Below are positions 15,801 to 22,996 of a DNA stretch of 52,914 nucleotides, one piece after another. This DNA comes from an uncultured Bacilli bacterium (lineage in GTDB: Bacteria; Bacillota_I; Bacilli_A; RFN20; CAG-631), in contig CANQFQ010000011.1 in the NCBI GenBank assembly GCA_947599835.1, positions 1 to 52,914 on the forward strand, in the 5' to 3' direction. Position numbers and translations under genes: made by a program. The notes beneath the pieces are model-generated. The model saw only the letters and a program-made list of their open reading frames with translations. It had not been told where the DNA came from and did no database searches. Each line of letters opens with the position of its first letter. Position 1 is the stretch's first letter.

Positions 15801-16641
15801 AATAAAAACCTCGTAAGCATCGATAAATTTGATTTTCTTCTAAGGCATAAATGGCGATACTGTTTTTCTTATCATCAACGATTAATAATAAAGAATCTTG
15901 ACTATCTAATTGAACTTTTTTGCCATTTTTAATATCTTCTAATAGTTCTTTTTTTGCGACATATGTTGAAAATGGAACCATTTCATGGATAAAATGCAGG
16001 TTTTGCATAGTTAAATTTTGAATCTTTTGCGCATTTTTTAAATCAAATACACCAATTTTTAGTCTTTTTAAAGATTGAAGATATCCAAATGTATTTAATT
16101 TTTGGGCAATATCTTCACCCAAACGACGAATATATGTCCCTTTAGAACAGCAAACATGAATCGTTAAATAAGGGTGTGTGTATTCAATCAAACGAATGGA
16201 AAAGATTTCAATTTCTCTAGATTTTCTTTCAATATCTTGATTTTTTCTTGCATATTCATATAATTTTTTGCCATGAACTTTAATGGCACTATACATAGGT
16301 GGAATTTGAGCTTGTTTTCCGACAAAAGAATTTAAAACCTCTTGTATTTTTTCCAAAGATAATTCTGAGATTTCATTTTGATTTATGATCTTTCCGGTAC
16401 AATCGCCTGTATCCGTTTGTTTACCTAATACAATTACCGTTTGATATTCTTTTTTTTGCGTTTCTAAAAAAGAAAGAATTTTCGTACCTTCATTAATTCC
16501 AACGATTAAAAGACCGGTAGCAAAGGGATCTAATGTTCCGCAATGACCGACTTTTTTTAGATTAAACATTTTTTTGATGCGATGGCAAATGGCTTGACTC
16601 GTGTATCCTTCTTCTTTATCGATTAATAGACAACCATGCAT
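15778..16641 (-). CDS. truB: tRNA pseudouridine(55) synthase TruB
   Basis: TruB makes pseudouridine 55 in the T-loop of tRNAs. The 287-residue protein carries the catalytic motif HCGTLDPFATGLL with Asp38, and KVHGKKLYEYAR and SKGTYIRRLGEDI further on. AGAAGGAA precedes the start. It ends in TGA, one of the observations showing that UGA is a stop codon here. It is the first gene of the truB-ribF-rpsO group. Confidence 0.96.
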   Translation of the reverse strand: MHGCLLIDKEEGYTSQAICHRIKKMFNLKKVGHCGTLDPFATGLLIVGINEGTKILSFLETQKKEYQTVIVLGKQTDTGDCTGKIINQNEISELSLEKIQEVLNSFVGKQAQIPPMYSAIKVHGKKLYEYARKNQDIERKSREIEIFSIRLIEYTHPYLTIHVCCSKGTYIRRLGEDIAQKLNTFGYLQSLKRLKIGVFDLKNAQKIQNLTMQNLHFIHEMVPFSTYVAKKELLEDIKNGKKVQLDSQDSLLLIVDDKKNSIAIYALEENQIYRCLRGFYYENYPCE

Positions 16642-16807
16642 ACGATTCCTTCTTTCTTTTTTATTATAACGAATTTGGAAAAATTTTTAAAATATTTTAT
16701 TAGGTATTTGACTAATTTTCATTGAGAATGTGGTATTTACCTAATAGAATACCTCCATTCTAACATATGCTTTAGTGTAGTTGTTTTCTATGGAAGTAGG
16801 TGAATCT

Positions 16808-17269
16808 ATGAACAATGGAAACTTTACAAACAACCTATGTGGTGCATGCTGTCCTCAACTCACTTGTACATTAGCACAAAATGTGAATGTCTTGGAGCCT
16901 TGTGATATTATTACTTATACAGCCACTTGTACAAATAATGATCCATTAGTGACAAATGCTTTCTTTAAAGATTGTTTGCCTGCACCTCTAGTATTTATCC
17001 CTGGAACACTCTATATCAATGGTGTAAACTATCCAACACTAAGTCCAGAAAATGGTTTGCCCATCTCATTTGTGGCATTAGGTAATTCCGTTACCATCAC
17101 TTACATGGCCAGAGCATACGGAGATAGTTGTTGCTGTGTTAAAACGACGAATTGTGAATGTTGTCGTCAATTTAGAAATGTATGCAATCGAGCACAATTA
17201 TGTTTTACGCAATGTTGCTGTCGCAAAACGATTTATTCAAATGTTTTAGGGGTACAAGTAGAGTACTAA
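16808..17269 (+). CDS. Cysteine-rich protein with a DUF11-like domain
   Basis: The start at 16808 follows AGGTGAA; an ATG nine codons earlier lacks a site. The 153-residue protein has 18 cysteines. They cluster at the N-terminus (LCGACCPQLTC) and in the last third (DSCCCVKTTNCECCRQ, QCCCRK). The middle (about 20-105) reads like a single DUF11/conserved repeat domain, with ITYTATCTNND, DCLPAPLVFIPGTLYING and SVTITYMARA. There is no signal peptide. Similar domains occur in surface, envelope and spore-coat proteins; a disulfide-linked structural role is possible but unproven. It is a single gene with its own terminator. Confidence 0.75.
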   Translation: MNNGNFTNNLCGACCPQLTCTLAQNVNVLEPCDIITYTATCTNNDPLVTNAFFKDCLPAPLVFIPGTLYINGVNYPTLSPENGLPISFVALGNSVTITYMARAYGDSCCCVKTTNCECCRQFRNVCNRAQLCFTQCCCRKTIYSNVLGVQVEY

Positions 17270-17286
17270 TTCCCCATAAATACTAC

Positions 17287-17327
17287 AAAAGAATGATAAG
17301 TTTTTTCCTCCTTGTCATTCTTTTTTA
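17287..17327 (+). terminator. Terminator of the Cys-rich gene
   Basis: AAAAGAATGA.AAG (17287-17300) pairs with CTTG.TCATTCTTTT (17311-17324), followed by a T run. Confidence 0.88.
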
Positions 17328-17356
17328 TTGATTTTGATTTTTGCAAGAACTATAAT
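17328..17356 (+). promoter_or_regulatory. Promoter of the four-repeat lipoprotein
   Basis: TTGATT (17328-17333) and TATAAT (17351-17356) are 17 bases apart. The -35 directly follows the terminator T run of the previous gene. Transcription should start near 17362-17364, at the Shine-Dalgarno sequence. Confidence 0.75.
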
Positions 17357-17362
17357 TCTTCT

Positions 17363-17388
17363 AAGGAGGAATAGTATTTTATACTATT
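17363..17388 (+). promoter_or_regulatory. 5'-terminal Shine-Dalgarno plus hairpin far from the start codon
   Basis: AAGGAGG (17363-17369) is followed at once by a perfect hairpin, AATAGTAT-TTT-ATACTATT (17370-17388). The ATG at 17401 is 31 bases from the Shine-Dalgarno. Without the hairpin the distance would be 12. There is no other in-frame start before 17401 because TGA lies at 17392-17394. It may be a stabilising leader of the Stab-SD kind or a hairpin-bridged ribosome binding site. Confidence 0.6.
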
Positions 17389-17400
17389 AATTGATTAAAA

Positions 17401-18966
17401 ATGAAAAAAAGAAATTTATTTTGTGCTATAAGTGCTATACTCTCGCTTTTGTTAGTTTCTTGTGGCGAAAATACAGATAGGCCATCTTCAAGTTCATCTA
17501 TGCCTTCATCTACAAATTCTTCTTCAAGTTCATCACTTTCTAGCAATAATCTTTCAAGTTCTAGTAGCGTAGGTCAAGGATCCTATACTCCAATCACGAA
17601 TTGGGACGCTAATGATATTGCAACGATGCAATCTATGCTCACTCAAGTTATTCCGCTAGCTCCTGTTTCATCGGATTATGTTTTCTTAGTAGATGAAGAT
17701 GAAACGGGTGAATATATCTATATTTATGATGAAACCATTGGAGATATTTGTGATGCTTATGAAACCATTTTAGAAGATAATGGTTATACTTATGATTCTT
17801 CACTAGACGAAGATGGATATGCAAATAATCGCGTAGATTTTTATACGAAAAGTTTAACTGAAGAAAGTGATCTCGTCATTCAAGTTGATTATTTTTTAGG
17901 AGATACTGAATATTTAGCTTGTTTTGAAATTTTTGCATGGTTGGAATCATATCAAGATATTGACTATATTAGTGATTGGACAGCAAGCGATAAAACTTTA
18001 ATGCAACAAACGTTAGGACAAAGTTTACCTGTGGCTCCAATCATGGATGGTTATTCTTTGACCGTAGAAAACGATGAAGATGGAGATTATATTTATATTC
18101 TTGATGAAAATGTTGGCGATGTATCTGCAATATATGGCGAAATTTTATTAAATGCCGAATATGAATTTGTTGAAACAATAACCGATACTGATGGTGATTT
18201 TGATTTTTATAGTTTGGCTATTGATGAATCACAAATGATTGTCGTTCAAGTGGATTTTTATGCAGAAATTTATTTTGAAATTTATGCATGGATTGCAGCT
18301 ATTCCTGAAGAATTAGCTGCTTGGCCTACAGAACAAATTGCTGAAGTATTAGCAAAGTATAATCAAAATTTCACGTTACCTTCATTTGATGGAGCTTCTT
18401 CCTATGTTTTCAATGATTATAGCGATGAAAGCAATTCAATGATTTATGTAGAAATTATTGCCACAGGCGTCACGGAAACAGCCATTACTTCTTATCAAAG
18501 TCGTTTAACGGATGCCCATTGGATAACTTATGCTACGATTCTTTCTAGTATAAATACAGATACTTATGAAACTTACTATGCGATGGATGAAACGAAAACC
18601 TATGTCATTGAATATTTATATGATGATAGCGAAAGTGCTTTTTATATTTATATCAGTGGTTATGATCAAGGTCCTTTAGAAGCATGGCCTACAGATGCCA
18701 TCGCAACGGTGACCAATATTGACTTACCTGTTTTTGAAGCTGATTATTATTTAGTAGAACAAGACTCTTATTTTTATATTGCTGCTTATAATCAAACCAT
18801 CGATAGCGAAAATACCTATAAAGCTTTATTAGAAGCTGCTGGATGGGAAATTGATGATAGTAATTATGAAACGGATGGTTATTATGCTTTAGATCCGACT
18901 GGAGAATTAGGTATTTATTTTTATTGGAATGTCGACAATATTTTTTATATATTTTTAGATTTATAA
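17401..18966 (+). CDS. Acidic lipoprotein with four related repeats, function unknown
   Basis: The 521-residue protein has a lipoprotein signal with lipobox LVSC (Cys21) and a Ser-rich linker (about 28-58) typical of surface-exposed proteins. The rest is strongly acidic and rich in Tyr. Four related units follow, starting near NWDANDIATMQ, DWTASDKTLMQQ, AWPTEQIAEVL and AWPTDAIATV. Each has a Leu-Pro segment, a beta-like 'EYIYIYDE' or 'DYIYILDE' strand and a 'Y..IL...G/AW' element. The first two units are most alike. I do not recognise the domain. The position outside the cell is well supported; the role is not. Confidence 0.8.
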   Translation: MKKRNLFCAISAILSLLLVSCGENTDRPSSSSSMPSSTNSSSSSSLSSNNLSSSSSVGQGSYTPITNWDANDIATMQSMLTQVIPLAPVSSDYVFLVDEDETGEYIYIYDETIGDICDAYETILEDNGYTYDSSLDEDGYANNRVDFYTKSLTEESDLVIQVDYFLGDTEYLACFEIFAWLESYQDIDYISDWTASDKTLMQQTLGQSLPVAPIMDGYSLTVENDEDGDYIYILDENVGDVSAIYGEILLNAEYEFVETITDTDGDFDFYSLAIDESQMIVVQVDFYAEIYFEIYAWIAAIPEELAAWPTEQIAEVLAKYNQNFTLPSFDGASSYVFNDYSDESNSMIYVEIIATGVTETAITSYQSRLTDAHWITYATILSSINTDTYETYYAMDETKTYVIEYLYDDSESAFYIYISGYDQGPLEAWPTDAIATVTNIDLPVFEADYYLVEQDSYFYIAAYNQTIDSENTYKALLEAAGWEIDDSNYETDGYYALDPTGELGIYFYWNVDNIFYIFLDL

Positions 18967-18992
18967 GATAAAAACTTTTTTTAAATTAAACG

Positions 18993-19020
18993 AAAAGGGT
19001 GTTCACTTCACACCCTTTTT
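18993..19020 (+). terminator. Terminator of the four-repeat lipoprotein gene
   Basis: AAAAGGGTGT (18993-19002) pairs with ACACCCTTTT (19010-19019), followed by T. Confidence 0.85.
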
Positions 19021-19100
19021 GTATTTATATCTTTTAATGAAAAGAAAGTTTTTGCTAAATTCATTTATTTTTTTTATAATAGAAAATGGTGATTGATTTC

Positions 19101-19739
19101 ATGTCTATTGATTTAGAAAATTGCACTTATGATTATTTACCTAATGATAAAAACATTCATCTCTATCAACATAAAAAAATGTTTCGAATGAATAGTGATA
19201 CTGTATTATTAGGTAATTTTATCCAAATTCCAAACGACAGCATTGTTTTAGATATCGGCACGAATAATGGTGTTCTATTATTATATGCTTCGCATTTTCA
19301 TTATCAAAAATTAGTTGGCGTTGATATTTGTCAAGAAGCCATTACTTTAGCTCAATATAATCTTGAAATGAATCATATTTCTAACTATGAATTATTTGCA
19401 CAAGACATATTCGACTTTTCTTATGATACGTTATTTGATGTCATTATTTGTAATCCTCCATATTTTAGTCATTCGACTCAAAGTAATAATAGTTCTTTAA
19501 TGAACGCTAAACATAATTTACATTTGACACTTCAAAACTTATTTCAAAAAGTAAAACAATTATTAAAGCCACAAGGTTCTTTTTTTCTAATTCATCGATT
19601 AAGTTCTTTAAACGAAATTAAAACGATTATCAATCAATTAGATTTATATATCTATAACCAAAAAATAGTTGAAAATAGTAAAACTAAACCGACAATATTA
19701 TTAGAAATCAAACATAGTTTTGTTGCGAATGTGAAATAA
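19101..19739 (+). CDS. tRNA1(Val) (adenine-N6)-methyltransferase-like protein (YabB/TrmN6)
   Basis: The start at 19101 follows GGTGAT; an ATG five codons earlier precedes that site. The 212-residue protein has the class I SAM fold. The SAM motif is LDIGTNNGVLL (about 50-60), followed by GVDICQEA, and NPPY (118-121) marks N6-adenine or similar amino methyltransferases. The early stretch KMFRMNSDTVLLGNF is typical of YabB/TrmN6 proteins, which modify the base next to the anticodon in tRNA1(Val). The specific target is inferred from family resemblance. It is a single gene with its own terminator. Confidence 0.85.
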   Translation: MSIDLENCTYDYLPNDKNIHLYQHKKMFRMNSDTVLLGNFIQIPNDSIVLDIGTNNGVLLLYASHFHYQKLVGVDICQEAITLAQYNLEMNHISNYELFAQDIFDFSYDTLFDVIICNPPYFSHSTQSNNSSLMNAKHNLHLTLQNLFQKVKQLLKPQGSFFLIHRLSSLNEIKTIINQLDLYIYNQKIVENSKTKPTILLEIKHSFVANVK

Positions 19740-19782
19740 TTTCCTTGCATCAATCCCTAAATCTTTCGACTAATACGAACAA

Positions 19783-19820
19783 AAAACTGTTGGTAATGCT
19801 TAAAGAAAGCCAACAGTTTT
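19783..19820 (+). terminator. Terminator of the trmN6-like gene
   Basis: AAAACTGTTGG (19783-19793) pairs with CCAACAGTTTT (19810-19820) across a 16-base loop, followed by T. Confidence 0.85.
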
Positions 19821-19901
19821 TAAATCTCACAAATTAAAACGACTTTTTACAAAACGATCCTCACACTAATGAGTAAAATAAATGTTGTAAAGAAATTAAA
19901 C

Positions 19902-19927
19902 AAAAATCTGACGTTGATTAACGCCAG
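19902..19927 (-). terminator. Terminator of the sigma/anti-sigma/peptidase operon
   Basis: On the minus strand CTGGCGTT and AACGTCAG pair across loop AATC (19908-19927), followed by ATTTTTG. Confidence 0.75.
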
Positions 19928-19984
19928 ACCAAAGAAAGTATTAAAAAGTTATTTAAAGTATTTCTTTTGATATATTTATAGTGA

Positions 19985-21418
19985 TTAACTTTCATAAGGA
20001 TTGGTTGTGGAGGATTGTCCGCATTCAAAGCAAAGATATATTCTTTCTTGCATTTTTCTATAATTATGTTCAGTGTAATAAACATTTCCGCATTCTTCAC
20101 AAGTTGCAATGTGTTGTAATTTATCAACTTTTTCATAATTCATCGTATGATAGTGTGGCGAATTTTGACCACAAGCACAATATTTGTTTGTTGCAGTTAA
20201 TGTATCCCAAATATAACCATAGGCATGTTTGTGCGAGGTTGTAAAATAAGCACAATAGAAGGAATTAATTACATATTTTTTCGTGATGACATCCGTTATA
20301 TCTGATGCTCTATCTGCCAAATGCAATCTATATCCCGCACCATTATCGACATAGCCATAGCAGATTGCTGCATGTGAAACGTTCCGGTTTGGCGAAATAT
20401 CAGGATCATCTCCTGTAATATGAACAATTACTGGATAGTCACGATTAGCAAGTACTTGTCTAAGTATTATGTTCCACAAAAGGTTACTATGATAATAAGT
20501 ATCTAATTCTGCAGTAAATTTTGAATTTTGTTTCATATATTCTTTAAATATTTTATCTAATTCTGTCATATTTATACCGCCTTGATTAATACCTAAACTT
20601 TCGCCAATTTCTAGTAAATGATAATGAAAATTATATTCACTTCCAGGAGAATCTGTACACTCTTCAATATTACTAGAAGTCATTTGTGTACTATTTATGA
20701 CATATTCTTTAGGAATAAGACCACCTTGCCCTTTACAAAAATTGTTAAATCCTAAAATGATTTGCATGGAAATATAACCACAACTTCCTAAATAATTATA
20801 GCAATAGTTACTATGCAAATTTCTAAAATAAAAAGCCTGAGATATATCTGCTGCTTCAGGAAATAAATTTTCTGAACCATTAGAATTTATGGTTGAATCA
20901 TTTAAAAGTTCTTCTTGTTTACGATCTTGTAATTGTGTATATGTACTCCTTAAATAACTTAATTCCGTGTTTGTATTGACTTCATAATTATCAATAATAC
21001 TCACTAAATGATCATTTTGAACATAAAAATAATTCCCAGTGCATAAGTAGACGAGCATTTTATCGAGATAATCATTAAAAGGACAAGGTGACGTTTCAGA
21101 AAATTCTTCATAATCTTTTTCTTCAATATTGTAGATTAAATATCCCTTTTCTTTAAATAAAATTAAATAATAACTCAATTGAAAATTTACATCGTATAAA
21201 TCATAAATACCTTCAATTTCCTTATTTTCTAAAAATTTTAATCTAATTTTCTCGATAGATTGGGCATGAATGGGTTGTTCTAATTGTAACTTTGTTAATT
21301 GTTTTATTTGATGTGCTTGTGTATGATAGCTTATTTTTACATTTTCATTTTCTTTTAATGTGTTATTTGATATAGATAACAATGCAAATAATGATAAAAA
21401 TATAGTTTTAAATTTCAT
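19985..21418 (-). CDS. Secreted papain/C39-like cysteine peptidase candidate with Cys-pair tail
   Basis: The 477-residue protein starts with a signal peptide (MKFKTIFLSLFALLSIS) without a lipobox. After a non-descript N-terminal region, Cys213 stands in NYLGSCGYISMQ and His349 in VSHAAICYGYV. This Cys...His arrangement with 'CGY' and 'HAxxxxGY' is typical of papain-fold peptidases of the C39/C47 type. The tail (about 395-470) has Cys/His pairs (CACG, CEECG, CFECG) like small zinc ribbons. It is the last gene behind an ECF sigma and an anti-sigma-like gene and may be their output. Peptidase activity is inferred from motifs only. Confidence 0.7.
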   Translation of the reverse strand: MKFKTIFLSLFALLSISNNTLKENENVKISYHTQAHQIKQLTKLQLEQPIHAQSIEKIRLKFLENKEIEGIYDLYDVNFQLSYYLILFKEKGYLIYNIEEKDYEEFSETSPCPFNDYLDKMLVYLCTGNYFYVQNDHLVSIIDNYEVNTNTELSYLRSTYTQLQDRKQEELLNDSTINSNGSENLFPEAADISQAFYFRNLHSNYCYNYLGSCGYISMQIILGFNNFCKGQGGLIPKEYVINSTQMTSSNIEECTDSPGSEYNFHYHLLEIGESLGINQGGINMTELDKIFKEYMKQNSKFTAELDTYYHSNLLWNIILRQVLANRDYPVIVHITGDDPDISPNRNVSHAAICYGYVDNGAGYRLHLADRASDITDVITKKYVINSFYCAYFTTSHKHAYGYIWDTLTATNKYCACGQNSPHYHTMNYEKVDKLQHIATCEECGNVYYTEHNYRKMQERIYLCFECGQSSTTNPYES

Positions 21419-21436
21419 TGAATATCCCCTCCAACT

Positions 21437-22249
21437 TTATACTAATTTTTTTACAACTATTTGTTTTAATGTTTCATCATATTTAGCCACATATGTTTGG
21501 GATTCATAATTTAATTCATATGACAAATAATACTTTTTAACATCACTATCGTATTTCACTTCCGAAAAAATACCAGAATCTTCGCTATTTAAAAATTCAT
21601 CGGTTAAAGCAGCATTAATTTGACTTTCAAAGGCTGCTTTTAAGTCCATCATTGTATAAGGAAGATTGCTTTGAACACGATACCTAATTATTTGTTGATT
21701 TTCACAACTCATGAAATAGAAATAATCAATATTATCTTTGGAACATAAAATCAAATTTGAAAATGATGCATCTATAGATTTAGATGGCTCAGCAATATAT
21801 TTTTTATCATATTTCAAAATTACTTTTTCAATTGTGTTTTGATTATTTTCATCAATCAATCTTAAATTATAATATTGATTATAAAGATGTGTTTTCATAA
21901 AAGAATAACATACATCAAACAATTGATTTTCAATTTCAAAAGTAATACATTTTTTTTGATCTAATAGATCAACTTCAAAAAAGTTAGATTGATCCATATC
22001 TTTATTATTTTGATCAAAATTTTCTTTCAAAATATAGGTAACTCCACTACCAATACCTAAACCTAATATAAGTGATGGTACTATGAATAATGGAAAAGCA
22101 ATTTTTCTTTTCCGAGAATGTATTTCTTCTTGAGACTGTTCACTATTAAATGTTAACTGTGATTTTATTAGATTAATATCTAATATCACTTTGTCATAAG
22201 AATCAATTGTATTTTCTATATTAGCTTTTAATTCTTGTTTAAATTTCAT
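21437..22249 (-). CDS. Single-pass membrane protein, probable anti-sigma factor
   Basis: The 270-residue protein has a cytoplasmic N-terminus of about 50 residues ending in SRKRK. One membrane segment follows (FPLFIVPSLILGLGIGSGVTYIL, about 52-74), then an outer domain of about 195 residues. This is the usual topology of an anti-sigma factor, and it directly follows an ECF sigma gene. I see no zinc-binding HxxxCxxC motif. The function is inferred from topology and position. The outer domain matches nothing I recognise and might sense the envelope or the peptidase encoded next. Confidence 0.65.
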   Translation of the reverse strand: MKFKQELKANIENTIDSYDKVILDINLIKSQLTFNSEQSQEEIHSRKRKIAFPLFIVPSLILGLGIGSGVTYILKENFDQNNKDMDQSNFFEVDLLDQKKCITFEIENQLFDVCYSFMKTHLYNQYYNLRLIDENNQNTIEKVILKYDKKYIAEPSKSIDASFSNLILCSKDNIDYFYFMSCENQQIIRYRVQSNLPYTMMDLKAAFESQINAALTDEFLNSEDSGIFSEVKYDSDVKKYYLSYELNYESQTYVAKYDETLKQIVVKKLV

Positions 22250-22286
22250 TGTTTCCCTCCTTTTATTTTCTTTGTTAAAGTACTTT

Positions 22287-22817
22287 TTATTTTTTGTTTT
22301 CTTCTAACTGCCTTTCTTTATAAATTGCTTTAATTTTTTTAATGATGCGATAATATCTTGATACTACTCTATCGATAGTCGTGCTCAAAATTGTTGCAAT
22401 TTCTTTGAAGCTTATACCATAAACTAGATGATAAATTACAATAAGATTATCTTCCGCTGAAAAGAGTGTAGGTAGATCAAAGTTATATTCAACTGTGTAA
22501 GATTCCATAACATATTTTTCTAAATGACTTTCCTCTAATGGTACATAGCGATTCAGTTTTTTTGCCATAGTAAGAGCAGAATTCTTGGCAATTTTTATTA
22601 TCCATGCATGAAAATTTTTCGCATATCGTAAAGATTGCGATTCTACAAACACTTTTACAAATACATCTTGTAAGATATCTTTTGCAATTTCTTGATTCTT
22701 AACAATTGAGAATATTAGAAAATATAAAAACTTCTCATATGCCTCATAAACTTCATTGAAAGCAGATTCATATCCTTTTTGTAACAATTCCACCGTTTCT
22801 AAACTTACCTTCATCAT
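22287..22817 (-). CDS. ECF-type RNA polymerase sigma factor
   Basis: The 176-residue protein has region 2 at about 15-85 (FNEVYEAYEKFLYFLIFSIV, AKDILQDVFVKVF, FHAWIIKIAKNSAL). Region 4 is at about 120-165 (LVIYHLVYGISFKEIATILS, RVVSRYYRIIKKIK). There is no region 1 or 3, as in ECF sigma factors. Two consecutive ATG codons follow AAGGAGGGG; I keep the first. It leads a three-gene unit with the anti-sigma-like and peptidase-like genes and probably controls its own transcription. Confidence 0.88.
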   Translation of the reverse strand: MMKVSLETVELLQKGYESAFNEVYEAYEKFLYFLIFSIVKNQEIAKDILQDVFVKVFVESQSLRYAKNFHAWIIKIAKNSALTMAKKLNRYVPLEESHLEKYVMESYTVEYNFDLPTLFSAEDNLIVIYHLVYGISFKEIATILSTTIDRVVSRYYRIIKKIKAIYKERQLEENKK

Positions 22818-22878
22818 CGTTTCCCCTCCTTCCTGATTTTTTTGCTCTCATTAATATAGACTCACGAGCAAACTATTT

Positions 22879-22897
22879 TTTGTCACATTTCGACAAA
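22879..22897. promoter_or_regulatory. Inverted repeat upstream of the ECF sigma gene
   Basis: TTTGTC-N7-GACAAA (arms 22879-22884 and 22892-22897) lies about 60 bases before the sigma gene. The minus strand here also reads TGTGACAAAAAATAG, which might include the -35 of an ECF-type promoter. The repeat is seen; operator or promoter function is a guess. Confidence 0.35.
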
Positions 22898-22913
22898 TTT
22901 TGATATTTTTCAC

Positions 22914-22970
22914 AAAAAAAGCACTTTAACAATTACCACTATAAAAATCATGTAGTAAAAATTAAAGTGC
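22914..22970 (-). terminator. Terminator of htpG
   Basis: On the minus strand GCACTTTAA (22962-22970) pairs with TTAAAGTGC (22921-22929). A second inner stem uses TTACTA and TAGTGGTAA. TTTTTTT follows (22914-22920). Confidence 0.85.
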
Positions 22971-22996
22971 ATATTTGATAATTAATTGATTATAAA

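Noticed and set aside
15778..16641. Use of the Mycoplasma code (UGA as Trp)
   Set aside because: truB ends in TGA directly at its expected C-terminus, and long genes use TGG for Trp without internal TGA.
19981..20244. Plus-strand reading frame opposite the Cys-peptidase gene
   Set aside because: It has no ribosome binding site and mirrors the codons of the longer minus-strand gene, which has a signal peptide and catalytic motifs.
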